Assembly (NCBI GenBank): GCA_964496575.1
Contig: CAZCAC010000063.1
Location: 1 to 49,357 of the forward strand
Source of the DNA: CAZCAC01 sp964496575
GTDB taxonomy: Bacteria > Planctomycetota > UBA1135 > GCA-002686595
DNA length: 49,357 bases
Direction of reading: 5' to 3'
Shown here piece after piece: positions 35,070-43,454 of this stretch (position 1 is the first letter of the stretch; the number at the start of each line of letters is the position of its first letter). Both the position numbers and the translations under genes were made by a program. Below the pieces are notes generated by a model. That model made no database searches, was not told the DNA's origin, and worked only from the letters and a program-made list of their open reading frames with translations.

Positions 35070-35501
35070 TCACTCGGGACTCGAAAGGCGCAGCAGCTCG
35101 CGGCCCGAGAAGAAGTAGCCGATCTCGAATGCCGCCGTCCCCGGTCCGTCCGAGCCGTGCGTCGCGTTGCGCTCGATACTCAGCCCGAAATCCCGGCGAA
35201 TGGTGTCCTCCTCCGCCTCGGTGGGGTTCGTGGACCCCATCAGCCTCCGCCACCTGGTGATCGCGTCCTTTCCTTCCAGCACGGCCACGACCACGGGGCC
35301 CGAGCTCATGTACGTGCACAGCGAGTCGTAGAAGTCCTCGCGCTGGTGAACGTGATAGAACCCCGCCGCCTCCTCCCTGGTCAGCTGCAAGGTACGCATG
35401 GCCACGATCCGCAGGCGGGCTGACTGGATCCGACGCAGGATCTCGGGCACGAGCTCGCGTTCGACCGCGTCGGGTTTGATGATCGCCAGCGTCTGTTCCA
35501 C
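35070..35501 (-). CDS. ndk: Nucleoside diphosphate kinase
   Basis: Housekeeping enzyme of 143 residues transferring the gamma phosphate between NTPs and NDPs. It starts VEQTLAIIKPDAVE and contains the active-site signature NATHGSDGPGTAAFEI with the phosphoryl-accepting His. The length matches the family (about 140). The GTG at 35501 is preferred: it gives the canonical N-terminus and follows AGGAGGAGG. A start nine codons earlier (35528) would overlap the end of the upstream histidine kinase gene. It is immediately downstream of the kinase, so probably co-transcribed. Confidence 0.9.
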   Translation of the reverse strand: MEQTLAIIKPDAVERELVPEILRRIQSARLRIVAMRTLQLTREEAAGFYHVHQREDFYDSLCTYMSSGPVVVAVLEGKDAITRWRRLMGSTNPTEAEEDTIRRDFGLSIERNATHGSDGPGTAAFEIGYFFSGRELLRLSSPE

Positions 35502-35517
35502 CTGCTCGCGCCTCCTC

Positions 35518-37902
35518 CTAGTCTCCACCCGCCCGCAGGACGTCTCGCACCCTGGCCGCCAGGACCTGGCGAGTGGCCGGCCTCGGGATGAAGTTGATGC
35601 TCCGGTCCAGTTCCACCTCTTCGACCAGGGTATCCGCTGGGTATCCCGACATGAACAGGCACTTCAGGGCGGGGATGTCGGCCACCAATCGTTCGGCCAG
35701 CTCCCGCCCGTTCATCTCGGGCAGGACCACGTCGGTGAGCAGCAGATCGATCTCCGCACCACACGTCCTGGCCAGGGTGAGAGCTTCGGCCGGAGTGGAA
35801 GCGGTCAGCACCCGGTATCCCAGCCCCTCCAGCAGCGACCGACTGATTTCCAGGACCGAGTCGTCGGCCTCGACGAGCAGGATGACCTCCCCGTCACCAC
35901 CGACCTCCTCGGTCTCGACCTCGCCGGGCACGCCGCGCGATCCACTGTCGCGACGCGGCAGATAGACGTCGATCCGGGCCCCGCCGTCACTCTCGTTGCG
36001 GGCCGTGACGAAGCCGTCGTTCTGCTTGACGATCCCGTAGACGGTGGCGAGCCCCAGCCCGGTGCCCTCCCCTTCCTTCTTGGTGGTGAAGAAGGGATCG
36101 AACGCGTTTCGCAAGGCCTCGGGGCTCATCCCGCTGCCCGTGTCACTGACGGTCAGCTGGACGTACTCTCCGGCGGGAAGGTCGACCTGCTCGGTGCGCA
36201 GTACCTCGTGCAGCGCCGCGTTCTGCACGGTGATGAAGATCCGACCGACCCCGGGAATCGCGTCCCGGGCATTCACGGCCAGGTTGGCGAGGATCTGATC
36301 GACCTGGGATGGATCCATCAACACGGGCCAGAAATCGGATCGGGGCTCCCAGACCAGCTCGATGTCCTCACCGATGAGTCGCCCGAGGACCCTCAGCATC
36401 TCCGTGATGGTCGCGGAGAGATCCATGACCTCGGGAACGATGTCCTGCTTCCGCGCGAAGGCCAGGAGCTGCCGAGAGATCCTCGCCGAGCGGTGAGCCG
36501 CGTCGAGGATCGTCTTGAAATCGGACCAGACCGGCCGGTTCTTGGGGATCCTGGCCTGGGCCAGCTCCGCGGTGCCGATGATGACGCTCAGCATGTTGTT
36601 GAAGTCGTGGGCCACCCCGCCCGCCAGCCTGCCGATCGACTCCATCTTCTGCGCCTGGATGAGCTGTGCCTGCAGCCTCCTCCGCTCGGTGATGTCGTCG
36701 GTGAAGCCCAGGAACCTCTCCTCCGACAGCTTGACCGCGGCCACGGTCGCCCAACGGGGCTCACCGGCCCTGGTCTCGAAGAGGAGGTCCCCAACCGCTT
36801 CGCCGGTCCGGACGAGACGGGCCAGGTGGTCCTCTGCCGCCGGCCTGGATCTCGGGGGCAGCAGATCCCGGGTCTCCATGCCTAGCAGCTCCTCCTCGCT
36901 GTAGCCGGTCATCCGGCACCCTTGCGGATTCACCTGCAGGTATCGACCGCTGGCGTCGCAGACGAAGACCCCGTAGGGGGCATTCTCGACGTAGCTGCGC
37001 CACTGGTGTTCGCTCTCGCGCAAGGAGGCCTCCGCCCGGGCTCGGTCGGTGACGTCCTGGTTGACGATGATGGCTCCTTCGATTTCGCCCTGATCGTCCA
37101 GCACGGGGGCGGTGTAGTTCAGGATGATCTTCTTCCGGCCGTCGAATGCGTCGATCTCGATGAGCTCGTCGACGATCGTCACCCCCTCGCTGATCGTGCG
37201 CGCCAGGGCCCAGTCTCCCGCCCCCAGCTCTTCCCGGGAGGGGAGCCTTCGGGCCTTGAAGACGCCGTATTCCTCCGGAGCGACGTGGGGCTCGGCTCCC
37301 CAGATCTCCACTCCTGCGGGATTACCTCTCTGCAGCTTCCCGTGTCGGTCGACGATCCAGAGCCCGACGGGCAGCAGATCGAAGATCTTCTCGAGGAGTC
37401 GCTCGTGGTTCTTCAGGCGCTCCTCCGCGGCCTTGCGCCCGGAGATGTCCTCGACGATGAGGATGAAGTACCGGGGAGTCTCCGCGGCGTCGCGCACCAG
37501 CGATACGGTGAGGTTGACCCAGACGAGCGATCGGTCCTTGCGGATGTAGCGCTTCTCCATCGAGAAGGTCTGAACCTCGCCGGCGAGTATCTGCCGGACG
37601 AGCTCCAGATCTCGATTCACGTCGTCCGGATGAGTGATCTCCTGAGAGGTGAGCTCGCGCAGCTCCGCTTCGGAGTAGCCGACGATCTCACAGAGCTTCC
37701 GGTTCACCTCCAGCCAGCGCCCGTCGTCGGCCATGCGTCCGACTCCGACGGCTGCCTGTTCGAAGATGGCACGGTAGCGTTCGTGCCACTCCTCCCCACT
37801 CGGCTGCGCTCGCTCGAGCAGCTCCCTCTTCAGCCGAGTGAGTTGTTCCTGGAGTTCCCGGTTGACCTCTCGGAGCGACCTTGCGTCGTCCGTCTTTGCC
37901 AT
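35518..37902 (-). CDS. PAS-domain hybrid sensor histidine kinase / response regulator
   Basis: Soluble sensor of 794 residues; no membrane helix is seen. Order: N-terminal coiled coil (about 5-35), three PAS domains (about 45-165, 170-290, 300-420), HisKA with GGVAHDFNNMLSVIIGTAELA (phospho-His near 432), HATPase_c with NLAVNARDAI (N box), VSDTGSGMSPE (G1) and EGTGLGLATVYGIVKQ (G2), and a C-terminal receiver with LLTDVVLPEMNG (phospho-Asp near 724). The usual receiver Lys is Arg in FIPRPAT, which may weaken switching. No DNA-binding regulator is adjacent. The signal, perhaps redox or a ligand bound by PAS, is unknown. It starts at ATG 37902; the upstream gap of 338 bases is available for its promoter. 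Confidence 0.9.
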   Translation of the reverse strand: MAKTDDARSLREVNRELQEQLTRLKRELLERAQPSGEEWHERYRAIFEQAAVGVGRMADDGRWLEVNRKLCEIVGYSEAELRELTSQEITHPDDVNRDLELVRQILAGEVQTFSMEKRYIRKDRSLVWVNLTVSLVRDAAETPRYFILIVEDISGRKAAEERLKNHERLLEKIFDLLPVGLWIVDRHGKLQRGNPAGVEIWGAEPHVAPEEYGVFKARRLPSREELGAGDWALARTISEGVTIVDELIEIDAFDGRKKIILNYTAPVLDDQGEIEGAIIVNQDVTDRARAEASLRESEHQWRSYVENAPYGVFVCDASGRYLQVNPQGCRMTGYSEEELLGMETRDLLPPRSRPAAEDHLARLVRTGEAVGDLLFETRAGEPRWATVAAVKLSEERFLGFTDDITERRRLQAQLIQAQKMESIGRLAGGVAHDFNNMLSVIIGTAELAQARIPKNRPVWSDFKTILDAAHRSARISRQLLAFARKQDIVPEVMDLSATITEMLRVLGRLIGEDIELVWEPRSDFWPVLMDPSQVDQILANLAVNARDAIPGVGRIFITVQNAALHEVLRTEQVDLPAGEYVQLTVSDTGSGMSPEALRNAFDPFFTTKKEGEGTGLGLATVYGIVKQNDGFVTARNESDGGARIDVYLPRRDSGSRGVPGEVETEEVGGDGEVILLVEADDSVLEISRSLLEGLGYRVLTASTPAEALTLARTCGAEIDLLLTDVVLPEMNGRELAERLVADIPALKCLFMSGYPADTLVEEVELDRSINFIPRPATRQVLAARVRDVLRAGGD

Positions 37903-38240
37903 GAGTCAGCCTCGTGGTACCCGCGATCGATCGAGCGTTGATTCGCCACGGCATCTCCCCCTCAGGTTTCGCCGCGCACGATCCAACCGCCTCGCTTTGT
38001 ATTTGAGGCCGACTCTACTCCCTTGTCGCAGGCGAAGCGAGTCGCCTTCAGGATCCAATCGGTTCCCGCCAAGGCCGGTTCAGCCGAATGATCCGAGCAC
38101 GAGCCGAAGGTGAAAACGGTCGGCCGAATCGAAGCTGCAATTAATTTGTCAGGCTAAAGATCTACTTATCTGCCGTAGCAGGCCCGCGGTCTCCCGGATC
38201 GTCGATCATCGGCCCGCGGAAGACGTAGCCCGAATCGGGA
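37903..38240. other. Intergenic region with an AT-rich island, no gene seen
   Basis: About 340 bases between two minus-strand genes. Most is ordinary GC-rich sequence, but 38138-38172 (AATTAATTTGTC and TACTTATC) is distinctly AT-rich. It may contain the promoter for the kinase gene, but no pair of -35/-10 boxes is convincing. No RNA or protein gene is apparent. Confidence 0.45.
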
Positions 38241-39983
38241 TCACTCCCCTCGCACCCAGCCGTTCAAGAGCTCCGGAGTCCCCCCCGCGAGCTTCCCGGA
38301 CTCGTCGATGCGAATCCCGATCCAGTAGCCGCGCACCCCGCGCATCTCCTGGTCGGAGAGCTCCACCACCGGCTGGCCGAGGGAACGGACTTCATCGAGG
38401 AACCGGACGTCGAACTCCCCCTCGGCGACCTGCGCCGTGGCCATGCCCAGCCGGTCGTACGAGGGCAGGTGGAAGGTCGGCCGGCGAAGAGCCTCGGCGG
38501 GGTCCAGCCCTTCCCGCAGGACGCGGCTGACGCACTGCGCGGTGACCTGGTGCAGGCCGGAACCGATGCTGCTCGAGGCGAGCACCACGCGCCCGTCGCG
38601 CAGGACCAGCAGGGGATTGGTCGGATCGGGCAGGCGATTCCCGGCACCGGCCTGGGCGATCTGCTGCTGCTGGTAGCTCGCGGCGTCGGGAATCGAGACG
38701 CCGTCGACGAAGATCCCGGTCTCCCCCCAGGTGGTGGTGTTGATCGAGTGCACGATCGCGGCCACGTTGCCCCGGCGATCGACCGCGACGACCGCGTCGG
38801 AGTGACTGCCGATCCGGGGCTTGCGGGTGAGCGCGAAGCTCCCGCCGAGCACTCGCAGCCACATCTCGGCCGCCCACTCCTTGGTGACCCGCGTCTCCAG
38901 GTTCACCGTCACGCCGGGGAGGAGCAGCTGGGTCACTGCGGGAGTGATGAAGCTGAGCGCGTAGATGTTGGTGAGCTGTATCCACCAGAAGAGGGCGTCG
39001 GCCGAAGACTCGACCGGATCGATATCGGCGACCTCGAGCAGGTTGAAGCACTCGATCGCGTTCACGCCCCCCATTCCGGGCAGGCCGGCGGCGCACACGT
39101 CGTACTCCCAGTAGCTGGAGCGCACCGGCTCCGACCAGACGACCCGATAGTCGGCCAGGTCTTCCAGGGTCATCTTGCCGCCGTCGCGCTGCACCTTGTC
39201 GACGAGGTGCTGAGCCCAGGGCCCGGTGTACATGTAGTCGACCCCCTCCGCGGCCACCGCGCGCAAGGTCGCGGCGAGCTCCGGCTGGCGGAACCAGTCT
39301 CCTTCGACCAGGAACGAACCGTCCTCCCCGGTGAAGACCTGCTTCGTCTCGGGCAGCCGGGACAGGACGTCACGGCGGTGGTTGATCATTCCGGCCAGGA
39401 GCCGGGGCACGACGAACCCCTCCTCGGCGAAGTGGATCGCCGGAACGAAGAGCTGGTCGAAGGGCAGGAGACCGAAGCGTTCGTGCGCAGCGCCGACACC
39501 GGCCATGAATCCGGGCACCAGCGCCGTCCGGCCACTCGCCTCTCCGCTTCCTTGCGCTGGAATGGTGGCGGGATCGTCCTCGCCGCGCGGGATGTCGAAG
39601 GCCGCGTTCAGCGAGTGGACCTCGCCGGTCTCCGCGTCGTAGTAGACCATGGTGAACAGCCCCGCGTAGCTCACCCACGAACCGCCGACGAGCGCGATCT
39701 GGGCCAGCGCCGTGGTCAGCACCGCATCGGCGGCGGAGCCACCTTCCTGCATGGCCTGAAAGCCCGCCTCGATCGCCGGCGGGCCGGTGGTGCCGACGAT
39801 CATCATCGAATTGCCGCGCCCCTCGGAGATCCCGGCGGAGAAGCTCGCGTTGTCCGCGAAGGCCCGGCGACGAGTCTCCTCCTCCCAGCGCGCCGGGGAG
39901 AGGTCGACCTCGGTGGTCGGCGCCTGGCAGCCGAGGAGAAACGGGAGGAGAGCGAATAGCGACGTCAGCCGGAGGTTGAGCAT
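38241..39983 (-). CDS. Gamma-glutamyltransferase-like lipoprotein
   Basis: Ntn-hydrolase-family protein of 580 residues, predicted lipid-anchored through lipobox FALLPFLLGC. GGT landmarks include GFQAMQEGGSAADAVLTTALAQ near the N-terminus, DYRVVWSEPVR and VDRRGNVAAIVHSINTTTWG. Where GGT precursors have the catalytic Thr (usually TTHYSVVD), this one reads GSHSDAVVAVD, so Ser replaces Thr at the expected cleavage site; Ser can serve as Ntn nucleophile, but activity is uncertain. The start 39983 is chosen for the lipoprotein signal. A palindromic repeat lies about 17 bases upstream, in the divergent gap with the dioxygenase gene. Confidence 0.82.
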   Translation of the reverse strand: MLNLRLTSLFALLPFLLGCQAPTTEVDLSPARWEEETRRRAFADNASFSAGISEGRGNSMMIVGTTGPPAIEAGFQAMQEGGSAADAVLTTALAQIALVGGSWVSYAGLFTMVYYDAETGEVHSLNAAFDIPRGEDDPATIPAQGSGEASGRTALVPGFMAGVGAAHERFGLLPFDQLFVPAIHFAEEGFVVPRLLAGMINHRRDVLSRLPETKQVFTGEDGSFLVEGDWFRQPELAATLRAVAAEGVDYMYTGPWAQHLVDKVQRDGGKMTLEDLADYRVVWSEPVRSSYWEYDVCAAGLPGMGGVNAIECFNLLEVADIDPVESSADALFWWIQLTNIYALSFITPAVTQLLLPGVTVNLETRVTKEWAAEMWLRVLGGSFALTRKPRIGSHSDAVVAVDRRGNVAAIVHSINTTTWGETGIFVDGVSIPDAASYQQQQIAQAGAGNRLPDPTNPLLVLRDGRVVLASSSIGSGLHQVTAQCVSRVLREGLDPAEALRRPTFHLPSYDRLGMATAQVAEGEFDVRFLDEVRSLGQPVVELSDQEMRGVRGYWIGIRIDESGKLAGGTPELLNGWVRGE

Positions 39984-40000
39984 GCCGCCGATTGTATAGC

Positions 40001-40061
40001 AGTACGGAGTCGCACTCTCGATTGTCGTGTCTGAACGACAACCAGGGTGCGACTCCGTACT
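40001..40061. repeat. Long palindromic dispersed-repeat copy between ggt-like and kynA genes
   Basis: AGTACGGAGTCGCAC (40001-40015) and its exact inverse at 40047-40061 form 15-base arms; inside, TTGTCGT (40022-40028) pairs with ACGACAA (40035-40041). A further partial copy (AGTCCGTACT) follows at once. The same arm sequence recurs at 40941-40965 and at 49-64, so this is a dispersed element, perhaps a miniature inverted-repeat type. It sits just upstream of the minus-strand gene start. Confidence 0.85.
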
Positions 40062-40167
40062 CAGTCCGTACTGGACGCACATCCAGGCTGCCGGTACGGT
40101 CCCCGCAACCATCCCGGCAGGAGCCCCGGTGCGGCGCTCCCACCGTCCTCCGACGTGAGGTGACCCG

Positions 40168-40920
40168 ATGTCCCAGACCTACGCCAGCTACCTGAAGCTC
40201 GACGGACTGCTCGCCCAGCAGCAGCCGCTCTCCGAAGGACCCGAGCACGACGAGCTGCTCTTCATAGTCATCCACCAGGTCTTCGAGCTGTGGTTCAAGC
40301 AGATCCTTCACGAGCTCGATCACCTGCGCGGGCTGCTGTGTGACGGCGAGCTGGTCGCGGCGTCGCACACGCTCGGGCGGTGCCTCGAGATCTGGAAGGT
40401 GCTCGTCGCCCAGATCGACGTGCTGGAGACGATGACACCGCTGGAGTTCCTCTCCTTCCGCGAGCGGCTGGAGTCGGCCAGCGGGTTCCAGTCGTACCAG
40501 TTCCGCGAGGTCGAAGCCTGCCTCGGCCTGTGCTCACCGAAGGTGCTGAAGATGTTCCCCGAGGGCAGCGAGGAGCGGCAGCGCCTCGAGCGGCGGATGA
40601 ACGAGCCGAACCTGTGGAGCGCCTTCCTCGAGTGCTTGCGGCGCCACGGTGTCGAGATGCCCGGCGGCGACGACTCCGAAGCGCGGCAGGAGGTCCTCGC
40701 CCGTGTCTATCGCGACGAACCGGCGATCGCCGCGCTGGCCGAGCTCCTCGTCGACCTCGACGAGGGGATCCAGGAGTGGCGTTACCGCCACGTCAAGATG
40801 GTCGAGCGCACCATCGGGACCAGGCCGGGCACCGGCGGCTCGGCGGGCGTGGAGTACCTGCGCTCGACGTTGACCAAGACCGCCTTTCCGGAGCTGTGGG
40901 CGGTTCGCTCGCGTTTCTGA
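40168..40920 (+). CDS. kynA: Tryptophan 2,3-dioxygenase
   Basis: Haem enzyme of 250 residues that uses O2 to open tryptophan to N-formylkynurenine, the first step of the kynurenine pathway. It shows EHDELLFIVIHQVFELWFK near the N-terminus, SGFQSYQFREVE in the middle and EWRYRHVKMVERTIGTRPGT with the proximal His region, then GGSAGVEYLR, the family's flexible Gly-rich loop. The length is typical for bacterial TDO (about 250-280). The rest of the kynurenine pathway is not adjacent. Flanked on both sides by copies of a palindromic repeat. Confidence 0.93.
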   Translation: MSQTYASYLKLDGLLAQQQPLSEGPEHDELLFIVIHQVFELWFKQILHELDHLRGLLCDGELVAASHTLGRCLEIWKVLVAQIDVLETMTPLEFLSFRERLESASGFQSYQFREVEACLGLCSPKVLKMFPEGSEERQRLERRMNEPNLWSAFLECLRRHGVEMPGGDDSEARQEVLARVYRDEPAIAALAELLVDLDEGIQEWRYRHVKMVERTIGTRPGTGGSAGVEYLRSTLTKTAFPELWAVRSRF

Positions 40921-40940
40921 GGTACGCACTCCACCGACGA

Positions 40941-40965
40941 CAGTACGGAGTCGCACTCCGTACTG
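40941..40965. repeat. Short palindromic repeat copy between convergent genes
   Basis: CAGTACGGAGT (40941-40951), CGC, ACTCCGTACTG (40955-40965): perfect 11-base arms with a three-base loop. It lies midway between the stop codons of convergent kynA and the DUF4091 gene, where it could act as a bidirectional terminator. The arm sequence is shared with 40001-40061 and 49-64. Confidence 0.85.
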
Positions 40966-40979
40966 CGAAGACCGGGCAC

Positions 40980-42605
40980 TCACTCGCTCGATGCCTCGAG
41001 CAGCTCGAGTCGGGCGGCGCGGTAGGCGAGGACGGTGGGCTCCCAGTCGTCGTAGGCGCGGAAGACGCGCTCGACGATCTTCGCCGCCCGCTCGGGATCG
41101 CGCGCCTTCAGCAGCGCGAGCAGCTCGGCGTCCTCCATCCCGATCCGGTGCGCCTCGAAGCGCACGCCCGACAGGGGGCCGGTCTCGCCCGGGTAGACGA
41201 CGTGCGAGTCCCCCGCCGGCAGGAAGTTCGGCGGGCCGGCGCCGTGCGGCACGACGCTCTGCTCGAAGGGATCGACGCCGCCGCGGTAGTGATTGAAGCC
41301 CCAGTGCAGGAAGCCGTCCAGGTCGTAGCGCACCAGCGACCAGCCGAGGTACACCGGCCGCAGCCGCTCCTGATCGAGCAGTCGGTTCAACCACGGGCCG
41401 CCGGGCACGAGACAGGTGTAGACCCAGACCTCGTCACCTGCCTGCTTCCGCTCCTCGAAGAAGTCTCGGTGCTGCTGGTACTCCTGCACCTGCGGGCACC
41501 AGCAGTCGACCGCGCCGACCAGCTTCAGCGACATCGTCGCCTCGAAGATGCGCACGCCAGGCAGGAGACGGCGGACCTCGGCGGCGAGCGCGAGGTAGCT
41601 CTCCGCGTTGCGGTCGGTTGGCTCGTCGGTGAGGTGCTGCAAGTAGGTGACGCCCTCGGGCAGCTCGAGCGTCACCCCCTCGAGCAGCCTGGCCAGCTCG
41701 GCACTTCCCGCCTCCGAGCTCACGTCGGAGCCGGTGATCACGAGATCGAGGCGCGGCGAGCTCCAGTCGCCCTGGTGGCGATTCGCCACGTGTCCGCCTT
41801 CGACGCGGTTGAAGCCGCGCTCGAGGAAGAGCTTCACGTATCGCTCGAGACGCGCGCGATCGACCTCGAGCTCCCCCGCCGCGTTCACACCGGCGAAGTC
41901 TCCCCAGCGGATCCAGAAGGTGTTCTGCCGCCCGCGCACCATCAGGTCGGCGTAACGCTCGAACATCGTCCAGAAGGGTTCGCTCCAGCGCTCGAGCCCG
42001 TGGCGAGCGGCGATGGCGCTCGGGCTGAACCAGTTGGTGTAGCCGGGCCTCTTCGCGCTCGTGGCCGGAACGGTGGTCGGCAGCACGGTCAGCCGCCAGG
42101 TGAGGGTCTGCTTCCAATCACTGCTCTCGAGACCGACGGTGAGCTCTCGGCGCCCCGGTTCGGCGTCCGCTTCAATGGTGAGCTCGATACGCAGGGCCAG
42201 CACGCCGGCCTCACTCGCCCGTGCCGCGCCCTCGATCGGTTCGAGCGCCTCGAAGACGCGGAATGGCGCGCGCCGGATGACGTGCGGGTTCACCTTGTTC
42301 TTGAAGGCCTCGGTCCGGCTGTCGAGCCCGGTGTTCTGCTCGACCGGCACGTCGATCAGGCGGAAGGCGCGCGCGCCATCGCAGTCCCAGCGCAGCTCGG
42401 CTCCGGCGGGGAGCCCGGAGATCAGGACGTGCACTCCAGCGGGAACTCCGCGGGGCGTGGCCAGAGCCAGATTCCTGGCCCCCGCCGCGGGATCGCTGTC
42501 GGGGTAGAGCGGGACGAGCTCGTCGAAGAGGGCGGCCTCCTGGGCGGGAGCGGCGAGGCCGATGGAGAGCGTGCAAAGAAGGGCGAGGAGGCTGCGTCGG
42601 GTCAT
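40980..42605 (-). CDS. DUF4091 domain-containing secreted protein (glycoside-hydrolase-like)
   Basis: Secreted protein of 541 residues with signal peptide RRSLLALLCTLSIGLAAPAQ. The N-terminal 160 residues are a beta-rich region, then a TIM-barrel-like part and the C-terminal DUF4091 signature: VDCWCPQVQEY, EVWVYTCLVPGGPWLN, LRPVYLGWSLVRYDLDGFLHW and GFNHYRGG. DUF4091 proteins resemble glycoside hydrolases and are frequent in polysaccharide-degrading bacteria, but activity is rarely proven. Start ATG 42605. Single gene, divergent from the His-rich membrane protein. Confidence 0.85.
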   Translation of the reverse strand: MTRRSLLALLCTLSIGLAAPAQEAALFDELVPLYPDSDPAAGARNLALATPRGVPAGVHVLISGLPAGAELRWDCDGARAFRLIDVPVEQNTGLDSRTEAFKNKVNPHVIRRAPFRVFEALEPIEGAARASEAGVLALRIELTIEADAEPGRRELTVGLESSDWKQTLTWRLTVLPTTVPATSAKRPGYTNWFSPSAIAARHGLERWSEPFWTMFERYADLMVRGRQNTFWIRWGDFAGVNAAGELEVDRARLERYVKLFLERGFNRVEGGHVANRHQGDWSSPRLDLVITGSDVSSEAGSAELARLLEGVTLELPEGVTYLQHLTDEPTDRNAESYLALAAEVRRLLPGVRIFEATMSLKLVGAVDCWCPQVQEYQQHRDFFEERKQAGDEVWVYTCLVPGGPWLNRLLDQERLRPVYLGWSLVRYDLDGFLHWGFNHYRGGVDPFEQSVVPHGAGPPNFLPAGDSHVVYPGETGPLSGVRFEAHRIGMEDAELLALLKARDPERAAKIVERVFRAYDDWEPTVLAYRAARLELLEASSE

Positions 42606-42746
42606 GGTCGCCCCAGGATAGCGAGAAGGCAGGCGATATGGTCGCAGGCCCCAATCCGTGATGATCTTGACTCAGGACGGGAATCGGTCGATGATCCCCC
42701 CGCCGGTCCCCTCGGGCCCCATTCGCGCCGGAGGGCGGCACTCCCC

Positions 42747-43262
42747 ATGACCTGGACCCAAGAGCGGCTGAATCGGTACCACCTGGTGGGCTGGCTCGTA
42801 TGCGCCTGCCTGGTGCTGAAGCCGTTGCTGCTGCTCGGGCACGTCTTGACCGACGCGCACTGCTTGCGCTTCGAGATCGGCGAGAGCGTGGTTGTACTTC
42901 AGGACGAGCTCGCTCACCTCGGCATCTTTCCGCACGAGCACGAGCACGGCACCCACGCGCACGGGGATCACTGTCACGATCATGGTGAACACGAGAGCGA
43001 TGAGGCGGGCTCCCACGATCACCACGATCACTGCCCGCATCCTCTGGTCGAGCACTTCGAGACGCTGACGGGAGACCCCGCCGACATCCGCCAGCACGCC
43101 GCTCCGAAGCTGATCTTCCTGCAGCTCGCCCTGGGAGCCTCGCCGCTCCCCGAACCGCGTGCACCCACCGAGTGGCGGTATCGATGGATGGGTCGGCGAA
43201 AGACGCCGATCTGGAGGGTGGATCACGGTCCACCCTGCCCCCGCGGGCCTCCCGTGGTCTGA
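42747..43262 (+). CDS. His-rich membrane-anchored metal-binding protein
   Basis: Protein of 171 residues preceding the metal efflux operon. After a short N-terminus a hydrophobic segment VGWLVCACLVLKPLLLLGHV anchors it. Residues about 53-100 are extremely His-rich: HEHEHGTHAHGDHCHDHGEH, then SHDHHDHCPHP, with Cys mixed in. Such clusters bind Zn, Ni, Co or Cu. GGAGGG precedes ATG 42747. The frame is open far upstream only as a shadow of other genes. By location it may be a periplasmic metal buffer, sensor or donor for the CusCBA-type pump that follows after 192 bases. No named family recognised. Confidence 0.78.
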   Translation: MTWTQERLNRYHLVGWLVCACLVLKPLLLLGHVLTDAHCLRFEIGESVVVLQDELAHLGIFPHEHEHGTHAHGDHCHDHGEHESDEAGSHDHHDHCPHPLVEHFETLTGDPADIRQHAAPKLIFLQLALGASPLPEPRAPTEWRYRWMGRRKTPIWRVDHGPPCPRGPPVV

Positions 43263-43454
43263 ATCGCTCCGTTTTGCCCGACTGTCGCGCAACCGGTGTG
43301 GGAACACCGCGTCGCGACTCTCCGGGCCGGCGCTCTTCACCTTCGATCACCGATGGTCGAGGTGGGGCAGCGCGCCACGGATGTCGGTTTCCTCTCGCTC
43401 CTGGCCGAGGGACCGGACTCTCCCGCGATTCCATACTGCCACGGATAGGATCCC

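Noticed and set aside
40380..42746. Very long plus-strand open frame across the DUF4091 gene
   Set aside because: Only its last part from 42747 has a ribosome site, signal anchor and sensible composition; the rest is antisense to recognised genes.
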